Below are positions 1-62,430 of a stretch of 64,000 bases of DNA, in pieces; the first letter of the stretch is position 1; each line of letters opens with the position of its first letter. Under the pieces are notes generated by a model that was not told where the DNA came from, searched no databases, and was given only the letters and a program-made list of their open reading frames with translations. Source of the DNA: Apostichopus japonicus (taxonomy: Eukaryota > Echinodermata > Holothuroidea > Aspidochirotida > Stichopodidae); NCBI RefSeq assembly GCF_037975245.1, contig NC_092575.1, positions 24,086,341 through 24,150,340 on the forward strand. The letters run 5' to 3'. Made by a program: the position numbers and the translations under genes.

Positions 1-394
1 GCAAGGAGTGAAAAGCTTCTTTACAAAGTTAAATTTGAACCCATTTACTTACAATGACATGGGGATACACATCTGGGAATTTAAAGGCAAAAGTAAAACA
101 ATGACCCAGAAAAACCAATATCAAGGATTTGAAAACTAGTTTCATAGTCATTTTTATGTTTGTTTTGCCCTTTCTGTAAAATCCCCGAACACCCTTTCTG
201 CTCCCCAAAAAAATTAAAGGAAAAAAAAAGGAAGCTTTTACTGAAACTGACGTCTGTGGATGTCTTATTTAGAAAAGGTCTGTTGGAAATTCTGGTGATG
301 TAATATGTATGTCTATAGATCTAAATAAGATATAAGAGATAAGGCAGAGAACAGTGGTTCAAGAAAACTCTTTTTCGTTGCTTTTCCGATTTAC
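1..394 (-). other. Intron after exon 29 (partial)
   Basis: AT-rich intron sequence with short A-runs; no exon or repeat recognised. Confidence 0.6.
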
Positions 395-47519
<47,125 letters not shown>

Positions 47520-50500
47520 CTTTGAAGAAACAAGGGATTCATTGTTAGATGGTGGGCACACTGGGTACAGTATGCTACACACACTTAGAGTTACTGTATA
47601 GCAAAGTTTCCCGTAATTGTCCCATAAATCGAGTTTAACCCCATATTCCTGTTCTACGATTCTCCATAGTTATCGTTATCTGTCATTGTACACTATTTCT
47701 AATAGTCAATAATCTCCTTACCACAGCTTTAAGACAGAACAATATTTATGTATGTATAGACACAAAAACATTATCATTTTTACCTGGGTACCCAACCGAT
47801 CAATATTTTGACACAATATCATCTTGTTCACGTCTGGGTTTTATTGGCATTATAGCCCCCCACCCCTCCTCCTTCCCTGCCTACCCCCCCACAAGTCCCC
47901 TCAAATGGACACATGAAAAATTCAAAAGGAACTATTCACTCCCCTACCAAACATTCGTGTGTGCCGAGAAGTGAAGTTGAAGATGTTGTATATATATCTA
48001 ACATTGAAGGTGCACATCCACAACAACATCACATGATCATTTCTGAGTACTGTGTACACATATTGTACTCAAGAACAGTCAAAATGTTGGTACTTCAAAA
48101 TCAAAACTATTGAAATATATCAGGAGAAAAAATTCTCTAATTTTAAAATCTTTTTTTTTCTCTTCTCTTTCTCAATGGAGACAATGTGTCAGTTGAAGAC
48201 ATTTTTTTGTGGAAAGGATACACTTAAAAAATTTGGTTGATTTTAATATATCATATACAAAAATGTTCACAAGGGTGACAAACACAATGCTACTACTATA
48301 TATAAAGTGTAAGGGAAGTTTGTGCACATTAACAACAATCTGCCACTTCTTGCAGTGGGTATATCATTTTGTTATTTCATCCATTCTTTTCCAAGAAACA
48401 TATAATTGGAATATGACAAAAACAAAACACTTCCTCTCCACTTCTTAATAGGTCTGCCTGTGCTGTGAAGACATATACAGGGCATTAATACACATTTGTA
48501 GTCGTTGTGTATTAACAAAGTCAAATCGCAGAATCTGATCAATATGTGGTTTGGCTTTGAACATGGAATTTGAGCAGTTCATGGAGGGGGGGGGGGGGGT
48601 GGGAGAATAGGGGGTTTCAACAAGTTCTCGTAATGTTTCTGAATCTTCCAAATATTTATCAAAGACAGATAAGTGGATGATCACACAAATGACTTATGAC
48701 AATTATGTCATGTATTTCATCACCAAATCAACTTGCATTAATTAGGAATTAAGTACTTGTAACAACCTGGTTGATTCTGAAAAGTAACTACCACGCACCC
48801 ATGCATGGAATTGCATGGTAAACTTTTCAAAATATTTTACTTACACTTACCAGCAATTATTATGGGACGAAGGATCTCATATCTGGTATTAAAATAACAA
48901 TTACCTTACCTCAAAGCAAAAAAGATTTTTTAAACTGATTCTGAGTTAAATTGTTTCCAAATCCCTACCATGTACCATAACCACTGTAAACATGGCAACA
49001 AATTGGGAATCTGCATATTAGCCTTTACTAATACAGCTCCTTCTTACTTCCAGTCCGAGGCCCCCTCCCACCTCACCTCCCTCTCTTCCCTTCATCCCCC
49101 CCTTCCCTCCCCTCCCTTCCTCTGCATTTAAAGCAGCAACTGGCATCAAACATGTAAAGTTTTATTATTATACATAATTCACTTTTACAATGGAGCTCGT
49201 TTAGCTTATCTGGTTCAAGGTTCACTTCAAATTAAAAGAAGACTTTAAAATTTCTTGGTACTTGAATCGGAATTTATGTACAATCGCGACTTTATAACAT
49301 GAAATAGTAATATTATGAAGTAAGCAATGTCGACATCTAATTCCTACACTATTGCCCATCATGGAGGACATGTATGTATGTTATATAGAAGATGATAATC
49401 AAATGGTGACTTCCAGTTCTGTTAAGTCTAAACTGCCCTGAAATGAAATAATAATGCACACTGTCAGGGATGTTATGATGATGATGACAAAAAATGATGA
49501 TGATTATAAATTCACGATAAGTTAAAAAACAGCAAAATATGAACGAATTATAAATATGTATTACTGTAATTGATGATATCAGCCACAATGATTATTAATC
49601 TAATGTTAGTTTACTATAGCAGTGGAGCCATACATCATTAACTTCAAGATACTGTATAATTCAGGACTGCTGGCCTTCATTAATAATACTTCGTCCTGGT
49701 TTTGATTACGTTTGCATCTGTGGTACGTACAATATGATCGTATATATATATACACAGCAGCATGTATCAGATGCAGTGGAAACCTTCAATTCGCTGACAA
49801 GTATTAATAGAGTTTTTATTAAAATTTGCATAATTATATCATAGGCAAGCAGCTTGCTCATGTAAAATAATAACATAAAAAGTAGTATTATATGGATAGG
49901 ATATATAGGGAGTAATTTAATGTTAAAACTTTTGTGTAGCCATTTGAAGGCTCTCGACTTGGTCTCTAATGCAAATGTATACTAAATGTCCTTATGTACA
50001 GAAACTGATATATCTTTGCATAGGTCTGTATATACTGTAACTACAGTATTAGCCCCATTTTGCATAGTATATTGCTATGCGATCCTGTATCAATTATTCC
50101 CTGATATTTGTTAATAATACTCGCCAGTTTCATCATATAAGCTTCCGAAAACAGACTATAACTTACATTTCCATACAGATAATTGTTTTCCTAGATTATA
50201 TAGCTGCCTGTACTACAAGTTTTCTATACTCTTGATCATATCCACCTAACCCTCTCTTCTCACATTTTTCCCCAACACCATCCCAACCAAGCCTTGGTGA
50301 AGAGAAACAGTCCGAATTGACCCAGAAGCTTTTACTTGCCAAAAAGCCCCCCCCCCTCCCCCGCCCATAATAAGTTTAGTCTAATATATGACTGTTGGTG
50401 CTGTTATTACTGCATATAACTATAGAGCCAGTATCTCCCCTAAGATGCATAAGCTAAGGTACCTATGTATGCATGGATCGACCCAATACCACTGGGAAAT

Positions 50501-50689
50501 TAATCCACTATATGTCTACAATATTGTACATATTGAGTTTTATGCAGTTAGTATGCAGAGACTACTATGTGCAGGCTTATAATAAAGTTACTGTACCATA
50601 TTTATGGTAGGCTTTTAATAATGTATGAAATGTATGATACCTGCAAATAGCTGTAACAGGTACATAGTGTATGGACATGGTTTAACTAT

Positions 50690-51480
50690 TTAACAGCTCC
50701 CTCTACTCGGACAATTGGCTACAGTAGCTGCTATAGCTGTAATAAACAGCAAGCAACTGTTCTTCTGACAGTTAGCTGTAGGGAACTGCTACTCTATTCT
50801 GACAAAGGCTAGTTGCATATAGCTGTATATTACAGGGAGCAGCTGCTGTACTTCAACATAGGATATTTGCTACAACTGTATCAAGCAGGCAACAGCTGAT
50901 TTTCTGACAACTAGCTACAGGGAGCTGCTACTGTACTCTGACATGGGCTAGCTGCCTTAGCTGTATTAAACTGGGAGTAGCTGCTGTACTTCAACATAGA
51001 ATATTTGCTACAGCTGTATCAAACAGGGAACAGCTGCTTTTTCTGACAGCTAGCTACTACTGTACTCTGACATAGGCTAGCTGCTATATAGCTGTATTAA
51101 ACTGGGAGCAGCTGCCGTATGTTATCATAGGATATTTGCTACAGCTTTATCAAAGCAGGGAACAGCTGCTTTCTGACAGCTAGCTACAGGGAGCTACTAC
51201 AGTATTCTGACAAAGGCTAGCTGCTATATAGCTGTATTAAACTGGGAGCAGCTGCTGTACTTCAACATAGGATATTCAAACAGACAACAGCTGCTTTTCT
51301 GACAGCTAGCTACAGGGAGCTACTACTGTACTCTGACACAGGCTAGCTGCTATATACTGTAGCTGTATTAAACTGGGAGCAGCTGCTGTATGTTATCATA
51401 GGATATTTGCTACAGCTGTATCAAACAGAGAACAGCTGCTTTTCTGACAGTTAGTTGCAGGGAGTTGCTGTTCTAGCATT
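50690..51480. repeat. Minisatellite, about 140-bp units, rich in AGCTG/CAGCTG
   Basis: Units contain GGGAGCAGCTGCTGTACTTC, AACATAGGATATTTGCTACA, AACAGCTGCTTTTCTGACAG and CTAGCTACAGGGAGCT. About nine CAGCTG E-boxes occur between 50830 and 51450. Confidence 0.88.
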
Positions 51481-54400
51481 AACAATTAGAAGAGCTGCTA
51501 TAGTCTACAAGAGATCTGCTACTCTATATTTACCACATGACTGAGAACTACTTTAAGGAATGCTTAGATGTCCCAGTCCCTGTCCCTGCCCGATGACCTA
51601 CACTACCATTTCAATGAAGCTTGTTATGATGCTGAAGGGAATTCTGGCTGAAAAAGGACTCTGTAAAGAACAGAAGGAAGCATGCTGCCTGTTTCTTGGA
51701 CATGGAGAGATTGGATCATAAGATTATCTTCAAGATATCTCTCCAGTAAGAATAGAGCTGTTCCATTCAAACAGTACTCTATAACATAGCTGCTACTGTA
51801 GGTACCTGATTTCTGTACCTTACACTGTAAATAGTTTACATAACATATCACACTCACAGTAGCATATGCATTCTTTGAGAGATGTGTATGCACCAGATAA
51901 CAGGAAAACCCATTGTTTATACTATTTTGGTACAATCCACAATGGCTTCATATGACTCATATGTATGTTAACATCGAGCATGAACCTTCACACAGTAACA
52001 TTCAGGCACCTCTATATACCTCACAGGGAAGGGCAGCTCTTATAATCATCAAAATACCTCATGAAAAGTTTTTCAAGATGAATTACAGAAGCTTTCTTCC
52101 ATAAAGCCAGGTACTGTACCATCTTCTTCCGGCCAACAGCTGTTCCACAAGGGAAGGATATAACACTTAATACTTTTCTGCAATAAAACTTACAGAACTA
52201 GTTAAATCTATTTCATTCCAAGCCCAAATAAGCCACTGAATAGTACTGAGAAAGTAGAACTACTTTCCAATTTCTAGTTTCCTTTATATATGTAAAATAG
52301 ACACTTGATATCTGCCAAACCCATTATGCACGTACAAATGCATGAGACTTTTAATCGATATGGTTTTACAAATAGTGAATCGGAAAATTACGATTTCAAT
52401 GCACAAATTACTATGTACATACAGCTAGTCCATTCATATACTTTCGGTTTCCATGCTATGATCCCCTATTAGTTAAATTGCCATCATCACACGCAAAGCC
52501 AAGTACAGACTAATAACTACACCAACAACCATTATCACATGTTATCTATTAAATATGCAGTTTCTACAGTATATAACCTTGAAGCTATATATACATACAG
52601 TGGTTGAATATTACTGTAACAGCAGCAACAATATACTTATGTTCTTATATAGAGAGATCACACTTTGTCTCAATTGACGTATAAGTCAACTAAGACTTCC
52701 CTTCTGTCCTTTACTAGCAATTACAAAGAGAATTCAAACATCCAGGAGTAATTAAGTCTCTCTCTCGGTTATGACTAATTTTTGTCATTTCTCAACCACA
52801 TTTTTTTAATATTTTATTGACCAGTTTCAAGGATGCAATGTGTTTATCTCCATATATAAATATCGGGTGCATACGGTATATATTCCTTCTGTACTTGATG
52901 AACACAAAATGGGCATTTTTTTTTTTTCCAGGCATTTTTTTTTTTCCAGCTTCAGATTATTTTCGGATCAAGAATCGATAGCCTAACGTACATTCCTTTG
53001 TAAATTTGAAATGTCTGCTCACCCCCTCCTTATAAAAGGCACAAAATTGAAGTTGATGTATGTTGAGACTAACAAAACATTAAAGAACCACATCTTCATA
53101 AAATTTAACCTTAAAGGAGCATATAAAATAAGAAAATATATTGAAAAAAAAAAGAAAAATAATAGCTACATGTAGTAACATTACAGAATTAATTTTTTTT
53201 TTCTTGGGTTATAACATAAATCAAGACTAAATTTCTGCCTATAAAATATTATATAGAGAGAGATGACACATCTCAACTAACTTTTAAGTCAACAAGATTT
53301 TCCATTTGTTAACCTAATTGTATTATACAATTTGTTTGCTTAATATATTCAAGCTTAATTAGAAATGTGCATTTATAATAAAGTATCATGGAAGTTAATA
53401 TCAGAATAATAAATCAGTGCAAGAATATGATCCATCGTTAAAAATAAATATCTAATTACCAAGAAAGCATATTGCAAAAGCTCTGACTAATTAATATATT
53501 GTTATTAATTGCAATAATTATGAAAGACAAATTTTTTAACATCTGTCGTCATGACTACAGTATAATGCAACAAATTCAAAATATTAATATATTTTGCCTC
53601 TTCATATTAAATTGCTTTATAGCAGACCATTATCAACTTGCTCAATGGAACAAATGACAGTACACTGCTTTGATGCTACATTAAAATAAAATAACTTTTT
53701 AACTTTCCTATGAAATTAACTTTCTTTCCCTTGGTCAACAACCTTAACCAAGCAAAGCTAAAAATTCCTGCAATATTTGTCTATATTAAAAACTAAACAA
53801 TCCCATAAAAGGTTCCCAGTAAGTCAAACACTAAGAACTTCCATAGTCTGGTTGTAATATTCAGAAATTAATCACCTTTCCAATTTCAAGTTTAAGTGAT
53901 ATATGGAGGGTCAAACTAACTTGAAAACTTTTTTTTTCAAATACCAAACAACCTATTACAAATAAGGGATATATAGATCAAGGTAATGCGGCACTTTGAA
54001 TCCCCACTCCCAGGACCAACAAACTTAACGATGATTTATGTCTTCTTATAGTTGAAATTGGGGTGACGTGTATATTGCTTTTAGTAGCATCAAAATGTAA
54101 CATCATACACGATAAATAAACTGTATTAATATCCCATGAGTTTTGAGAATGAAATTAATCTGATGGATGGAGAAGTGAGGAGGGATCGGTTGGTAGACAG
54201 ATGGAACACAAAGACAAACAAAGGATTGTCAGTTGAAAGGCACTGCAGTCCCTAACAAGGATATTTATATTTCTATGGCATTAAAACATGGCATATCTCT
54301 CTTGGACTAGATACAAGATTGCCTCCTTATCACTTTGTTTTGCGTTCATAAAATGAAATATTGCGAGGTTGCCTCCAATTTTAGTAAATGGAATAAGACA

Positions 54401-56929
54401 TCCTGGCATGCTGTAAATGTATATTACCATGACAACAAGGTTGTACCATTATTATTCCAACATTTTCACTGCAGTTCATGTGTTTTTTGAAAGCAGGTCC
54501 AGCACTTTTGGTAGTCTCCCCCATCCCCACCCCCCCACCCCAACCCCACTGCCGTCCCTCCCTTTCTGAAAACTACCAGAAGTTTAATCTTCTTATTCAA
54601 TCTATGGTTCTTACCACTAATTAATTCAAAAGAAAACATTGCACAACATTTCACAGTTGAAATTCAAATTGAAGTTGAAATATTTCGAAAAATCACCAGG
54701 GCAACAATTATAAGAAGAGACAGTTGCTGATTGGATCACATATATACTGAGAAGGATTTAAACTTTGAAATATTAATATTATTTTTAAATTTATGATGTT
54801 TTCTTTTCTTTGCTGTATTCATAATGAAATATGACAGATCATCACTTCCTCAAACCCATAAATCAAGTTCCGTCTCAGAGGTCTGTACAACGACGAGCTC
54901 AATATTTACTATATCTGCAATATGGATTGCAGTTGATATTGCACTAGTTACATACATGCAGGATACACCGTGCAGAGTTCGGCTATATACCTGGCAGCGA
55001 TCGACGGAATATCTTCTGCATGACAGACCGAAATAAATTGGTATTTGATCGATATCGAGGAAAGAGCAAAGATATTTTTAAGGAGAGCTACTTGAATTCC
55101 TCATGTGAAAAAAATGACCAAGAATTTTGTTTCTTTCAATATTTGTTTGAAATAGGTTTTTCATTGAAAAATTTTTTTTTTTGATCATGAGCCTATTTTC
55201 ACTTTAATTCAATTAAAAAAAATCCCTTCCTTGCCACCCTCCAAGCTTGCATCATTGTGAAAACTGCTTGGAGTGGTGGTCCCTTTCTCCTCAGTCACAA
55301 TTGGTATGCGAAGTTCTGAAATTATAATTGGGCCAATATAATACCCCTTTCAAACTTTGTTTACAACATCCCAGTGAGTTTTCTGTGGTTGTCAATTATT
55401 TAATTTATTGAAAAGGGAATTTTAGAACTATTATAAATCTGGTATAAACATATATAGTTGTACAAGTACAAGTTCCCTGCTATTTTTTAGTTCCTTATTT
55501 GCTTGGTAATTTCCATTTCAACTTGACTTCTACATCTAATTTCCTTCTAAGTATATTAAAGCAAAACACCAAGCTGACAAGGTCAAGTTGGCAACTCACA
55601 GTTCATCGAACATGATAATACCAAAGGTGTTTGTATTGACTTGATTTAACAGTTGTGAATGCAGCAGGAATCCAACAGTATACCCTGAACCAACAAGATT
55701 TTTTTAAGTCAATCTATTTCACAATTTCAAGAACAGGATCTGTCACCTTACACAATTCACCAACTTTGTAATAACAACGATATCCCCCAAAAAACAGTTG
55801 CAAAACACCTTTATTGATCACAGGTCATTGTGACCATGGATTTGCTTCATCCTGATCAGATCAAAGGGTTAGGTAGAGACTAATAGCCCTAAAGGGTGTA
55901 GATTAAGTGAGATACCACCATCTACCATAAATAGATGCTGACAAATGTAAAAATAATGTAGCGATATGGGTAAGCTCATCAGCAACATTCATCCATTTTC
56001 TCTGGAAAATTAATAGACAAATATACGCTCATTGGAAAACCAGTCTGTTGTTATGTAGTTAATATTTGACTATCGACACTGACAGTCCATACATCAATAC
56101 TAAATATTACTACACAACAAGTATACATACAACTGCACATGTTGTTACAGTAGTTACAAGGATGGGGGGGGGGTGGGAAATGAAATATTCTATGGTAGCA
56201 CTATACCTTCTCACTATTCGTCTCCCTTCAACCCCTCCCAAACCCACCTGGTTATTACATATGTACCACTAGTAAACATTATGTTGTAAATGTCCGAAAC
56301 ATGTGTACCAAGAATAGAGTCAATTTGATACATTGCAATTTTAGTACTAATTCCTTCCTAACAAAATGATCCCTATGAATTATAATGGAATTTTAGTTTA
56401 TACTGTAGGCCATTATACCTAATGAAAACTCTTTTCAGGTTACTAGTTATCCTTTTAATATATGATTAAAGGTCATACCACTATACTGAAAAGGGGAAAA
56501 CTTGATCTCTAAAATATAACCAAACTCAAGAGTAAAAACACTATAATTCCAATCCACTCGTAACTTAAAAGTGGCATGTACTGTACCTTATAACTGCTGA
56601 TTGATCCGATCTCCAATCAATAATGACAGGTAACTATATGATGGAGTGGACAAGCTAGGGTATATCCAATCCCCACCACAGCACCCTTCTCCCCTACCCC
56701 ATCTCCCTCCCCCCGTCCCCTCCCACTCTCACAGTTGAATTGTCTTAGCTCAAGCAAAAGCAAAACAAAACCAAATCGTTCGAGTCTCCCAACTCAATGA
56801 TCAAAGCATGGTGTAGCTTCACACCATACGATGTATTCAAGTTGTGGTATAAATACTTGAACGCCCTAAATGGTACATCCATGGCTCGATGAGTTTCTCC
56901 TGACGTTTATACAGAATAATTAGGACAGA

Positions 56930-57140
56930 TCCATGTTTCACGAGGCGAACAATTAATTACCTCCTGTGGAGAGACTTGAGACGTTAACATTATCCCTGCG
57001 ACACGTTTCCTTTAATTTAATCGGTGTTTATGCTAATCGCAGCTGATTACGTTAATCGAATAAATTTAAGGCATCCGAGCTACTGTGTACAGGTATTTAT
57101 TCTAATCAAGAATCGCTGGTGATTTTAACCGGACTGAACG
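56930..57140. promoter_or_regulatory. Possible conserved non-coding element
   Basis: A CpG-containing, low-repeat island in AT-rich DNA with homeodomain/POU-like words (TTTATGCTAATC, GATTACGTTAATCG, CAGCTGATTA). No open frame fits. Purely a composition and motif impression. Confidence 0.25.
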
Positions 57141-57604
57141 TTCTAACCGATGAATATTCAACAGAGAAAGTTAGACAACCCATTTAATTCTTCAACTTTT
57201 CTTTGAAAATATTTTAAAATTTATGATATATACACGTTGATTGTATTTGGACTTTTCAGCAATGTTGGTTAACTATCGATGACTTGTCTGTAAGGTAGGC
57301 CGTGTTTGCGATATAAAAACATCAGCTGCCATACATGTTCTTATAATTAAGTGTGTTGTAATTTTTAGTGTCACAGCATACACATTTACTGAATTCAGCC
57401 AGGAAAGCTATAAAAAATAACATGAACACAATTAGCCCAGTTTTACAGATACAGTACAACGACCTAGATTCACTCTAATTTGCATATAAGACTCTGGACT
57501 AAAGGGGATTATGTCATAATGCTTACTTCATGCTAGAGTTTAAGTGAGCCCGTACTCATATCCTAGCATAGTTACATCCATGCATGTGCTCTTACTTGTG
57601 GAGT

Positions 57605-57845
57605 TGTACTCATACTCAAGACTTTAGATGGATATAGCGATTGAGAGATACCACCTTGTACTCATTCTTCTTGTACCCAGGGAGTACTCACAGCAAGTGT
57701 AATTCTACTAGTACTCATCCTCAAGAATCTCGATGCATATATAGCGAGAGACAGCCTTGTACTCGTTCTTCTTGTACTCATTCTTCTTGTACCCAGGGAG
57801 TACTCACATCAAGTGGAATTCTACTTGTACTCATACTCATGAACA
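57605..57845. repeat. Two-copy tandem duplication, about 123 bp
   Basis: CTTGTACTCATTCTTCTTGT, ACCCAGGGAGTACTCACA and GTACTCATNCTCAAGA blocks recur in order. Confidence 0.85.
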
Positions 57846-60117
57846 ACGTTAATTGTACTCAAACTAAACAGCGGCTCCAACTACACCCTTCGGACAAGAG
57901 AATGGCTAAGAGATGGCTGAGTCCATACAGAAAAATGATCAGTTCACTTGAGTCAAAAGGGGACCCAGACGAGAGTACTTAGGGTATCAGAAAGGATGGC
58001 CCAGAATCTATCAGGGGGGCCCCAGGAAAAATATGGGATTAAGAATAATGAATTCTCATTTTCATAATATACTTTAGGCAAAATGAAGACTTCAAATTGA
58101 GGCCTGGTGACATAACTGTACCCCAGGGCCCACCATGGCTCTCCATGTCCTTGGTGAGCAGTGTTGTGAGATCTAATATTACAACGCAACCAACCTCTGC
58201 CTGAAACATGTAAATCACCACTTCATCAATCCCAAAAGCTCCAAATGCAGCTGAGACCAAATGTAGGTTAGGGCATACCTGAAGTGGGTTTTTTGTGTGT
58301 GTGTGTTGAAAAACAGCTCTATTTCACAAACAGGAGACCTCTGCAGTGCTGTTGAAAAGAACATATCACTTGAAAAGGTATTATAGTTGAGTGATTTCAG
58401 TGAAAGTATATTATTGCTGCTCATACACAGTTTCAACTGATACTATCCTGCCCTAGCTCAGCTTTGGTGGTTTTATCTGTCAAAAGATGGCATATATATA
58501 TGGTAACAAACTATGGATGTATGGTTTTAATGGACACATTTGAAGATGATCGGTAAATTTATCCTATTCCAAAGTATTTCACACAATATGTTAATAGTCA
58601 ATCATGTTAGAACTTCAATAAAGCACTCTTTTTCCTTAACTGTACGAAAATCAAAATTTCTAACATGCATTAACAACTGGACAATTTCTGGAGGTGAACA
58701 GGACCCCTGACATTGAGGTGCCAAAAGTTTTCCAAGCAGTGAATAACATGGGCATAAAGTGTCACCATGGGTAATTACCATCTATACCACTGACCATTCT
58801 TCTGACCCCTTCAAGCCCTCACCCACAACCCCCTTCCCCCACCCCCAAAAAAATTAAAACTGATGCCAGGGTCCTTGCAGTGAAGCACCTTTGAAAACTA
58901 ATTTCAGGCAAAAAAAAATTAGGCAATTCTAAAAGGTCTTAAAATATAAGATTTCACCATCTCTATATGTTAAGTGATACATGAACTGTAGTTATGTGAG
59001 CCATGTAATAGCCACAACAGCATATAGGCTCAGCATGCCAAGCCTTAAAATGTCTCTACAAATTCCATTACATTCAAGTCTCCCTGTTTACTTAAACATT
59101 CCCATTTTTGTTCTTTTCACTCTTTCAAGATTGTTCCTCTGAATTTCGTTTGAAACACCAAACTGAAACTGTAGCACACAATAGCATAGGTGTACAAAGT
59201 ACATATATTCTCTGATCGTACGATGTGTCATTGACCACCACACAATTGTACCTACTTTAATAGACAACTCAGTTACACAATACCTGCTGTTTGTTTCTAT
59301 TGTCACAAATAGTTTTCCAGCTCAATCGGATGTGACGATTGCCACAGCTAAAGAAACGAAAGGGGACATGAGGCCTTTGGCCTTTTTACACCCAAAGTGT
59401 GCATGTGTTGAAAGGCCTGAGCTACAACAATATTTGGCTATTGAATTATACAGATGCTTTACTGAAATTTGTTGAGTCTCGTGCCTATATATTTCCCTGA
59501 AAATTTTAGACAATCCTCAGCTTTTGTTAATTTTTTTTTTTTTTTGCTTCTTTCAACAAATGGCAATTATTAAATTATTATTCCAGTGAATAAAGTTTGG
59601 CTTTAATAAATTTATTGCCAACTGGTTATCCTTTTTTTTTTTCACTTTTTTTTTTTTACTTAAAACTATCAAGGCCATTCACGTCCAGAGATGACTCTGA
59701 TTTTATAGCTGTCAAATATTTTTGAAAATATTCAATTTGAATATGAATCTGATGATTGTTAAGAGATTTTAATGCTGTAATAAATTCAAATCCATTTGTT
59801 TCTCATATGGCATAAAGTAGTAATTAATACAACTGAGTAATGATGACATATGATGGACACTAGATAAAACAATGCTGTTGATCAAAGCTAGTGACCAGAT
59901 TAAGATCATCAGTTCACGTGTCACAATTCTGCTAGAGATTAAAATAATGGTCACCCATGCTCTCAAATGTTCAAACGACAAATTTTTCCGTCAAGTAACC
60001 TAAAGGCAATTTCCCTCACTGAGACACTTCAAGGTCTCCAACACTGGCCAGAGATTAAGCATGCTTGAAAAAGTGCGAAACGTTTTCAAAAATATTCTCC
60101 TGGAAAGTCTGGACTTC

Positions 60118-60640
60118 TAAATTACTCCCGGATATTGAGGTGCTTTCTCTTAAACGATTAAAATACTGTACTTAAATGTATGTGAATAAATTAAATCTGC
60201 ATGTCATGACCTCTGCGAAAAGAGTTTATTGGAAGATTTTAAGAAATATCCGGATATTGAGGAATGGTCACTTAAACGATCAAAATATTGAACTGAGATC
60301 GAGGAAGAACAAAAATGCTCTGAGTTTGGCAACAAAATGTTTGTTGTGAGTTGAAATGTGTGTGACCATTATTTGACTTTCTAGCATATTTGCGGGACGA
60401 TCCTGATGTCCATTAATAATAACCTATAAAAACAAACTTCCAACTGTAAGTGAATCAATTAATCTGTGTGTCATATCATAACCTCTGCAAAAAAGAGTTT
60501 TATTGGCAGACATTTTTTATGAAATACCAGGAAATTGAGGAGTCTGTTCACTTAAACAATTAAAATACTGTACATAAATGTATGTGAATAAATTAAATCT
60601 GGGGTCATGACCTCTGTGAGAAGACTTTTAATAAGGTTTT
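60118..60640. repeat. Degenerate tandem repeat
   Basis: CACTTAAACGATTAAAATAC, TGTATGTGAATAAATTAAAT and CATGACCTCTGCGAAAAGAG recur with divergence. Confidence 0.7.
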
Positions 60641-61679
60641 TAAGCATTACTCATGATCGAGCAACCATTTGGTGCCAATCCTGGTGACCTTTACGAGCTG
60701 CCAAGTTGAGTAGTGGCATTCCTTAAAACCTATATTTTTCATTCTTTGTCCGTCATCATCATCGTTGCTCTAGTCTTTACCATCCTCGGTTTGTTCATCC
60801 CCCTAAGGGTCTTGCGGGAATGTTTTTCTTCAAATCATCACCCGCCTCTCAGCTTTCCCATCTCGGCTATCAATGTTATGACGTTACTCCTCCGAACGAA
60901 CGAACGGGGAAAAAGTAGAAAAAAGAAAGAAAGAAAAAAAAATATCCTCCTAGGGAACTTGAGAATACTGGTCTGCATGATCCATATCTCAAATTTTCGA
61001 CTTCACTTGAGATGCAATGCATGGCAGAACTTTAGGAAGGCTAAAAATAAACATCTAATTTGACATTTTCAGAGGAGGCTACAAATCCCAGACAAGTAAT
61101 ATAAGGTTTCTGCCATGCATAAAGCATTAGCTGACTGACTGCAGCAGCCAATGTATGAAATTGGGATGACAGGATTATCCGTTTCAAGTATTAAAGTGAG
61201 AGAGGACGAAGTAATATGAGGAGATATATATCTCAACTCAGAATGTTTGTATTTTCATTTCTGAAACGGATAAAAACAAAATGTTAATCACACTATGGTG
61301 GATACATATGTAAAGTTGATATAAAGGGTTGACAGTGAACCACAAGGGTAGTATCACTATAATATTTAACCCTTTGTTCTGATAACATCCTACAAATTTA
61401 TGTTTTCAGAATTCTAAGCTAGCTCCAATGACTTTTTGTAACACCTCAAGGTCGGGGTGAGGTTCTAATAAATAATCACGTGGAGCATGCAAGAATGTAT
61501 CGATAAATAAATACAAAATGAACAACAAAGAATAAAACAAAGTTTTTCTATAAATTTCAGGTTCAGATCAAAAAGTACAACTCGGGGGAAATGGAATTCT
61601 TGAGACCTCAACAAGATAGTGCATATATATGTCTCAGGGTGCAACATACCAATTAGAGGTATGTGGTGAATTGCACCAG

Positions 61680-62430
61680 AGTATTAAAGCACAACACTGT
61701 GAGGTGATCAGATCAGCTTATATAAGGTCGGTTTCTGTAGTAAATTGCATGGAATGCACTTATACTGCTAACTGTAAATTTAGTGTACATGTAATTTTAT
61801 TGCACTCTAGTGCAGTCCATGTCATTCACTTGACATTGACTGGCACTACAGTAAAGTGCATGTAATTCACTTAAACTCGAGTAAAGTGCATGCTATTCAC
61901 TTGCACTACAGTAAAGTGCATATAATTCACTTACAGTAAAGTCCATGTGATTAACTTGTAACATTGTAAAGAGTAAAGAGATATACGTTCACTAGCACTA
62001 CAGTAAAGTGCATGTATTTCAATTAAACTTGAGTGAAGTGCATGCTATTCACTTGCACTACAGTAAATTGCATGTAATCAGTTTAATACACTCTAGTACA
62101 GTCCATGTCCTTCCCTTGTAACACTGTGAAGAGTAAGGAGATAGTCATTCACTAGCACTACAGTAAAGTGCATGTAGTTCGATTAAACTTGAGTGAAGTG
62201 CATGTTATTCACTTGCACTTAGTACTGTAAAGTGCATATAATTCACTTACAGTAAAGTATAAGCCATTCACTTACACTACAGTAAAGTGCATGTATTTCA
62301 CTTAAACTGGAGTAAAGTGCATGTTACTCACATGCACTAGTATAGTAAAGTGCATATATAAGTCACTTACAACTACAGTAGAGCTCCAATTACACTATAG
62401 TAAAGTGCACATATACTGTCCACTTCCACT
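61680..62430. repeat. Short-unit minisatellite (AGTAAAGTGCATG...TTCACTT)
   Basis: About 15-20 imperfect units of roughly 30 bp sharing CAGTAAAGTGCATGTAATTC and CACTTGCACTA. Confidence 0.9.

Noticed and set aside
55226-55316. Possible upstream exon on the minus strand (LRIPIVTEEKGTTTPSSFHN) after a ttcag acceptor
   Set aside because: GC-richer and open in one frame, but no good donor (only gtggca). Its phase does not reach exon 1 directly, and I could not match it to a MYO18A N-terminal segment.
57641-57982. 113-codon plus-strand frame
   Set aside because: First part is translated from the tandem duplication. The remainder has no recognisable domain or splice support.
60713-61063. 116-codon plus-strand frame with a hydrophobic N-terminus
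   Set aside because: Begins at GTG, not ATG, has a low-complexity Lys-rich stretch, and no recognisable domain or splice context.
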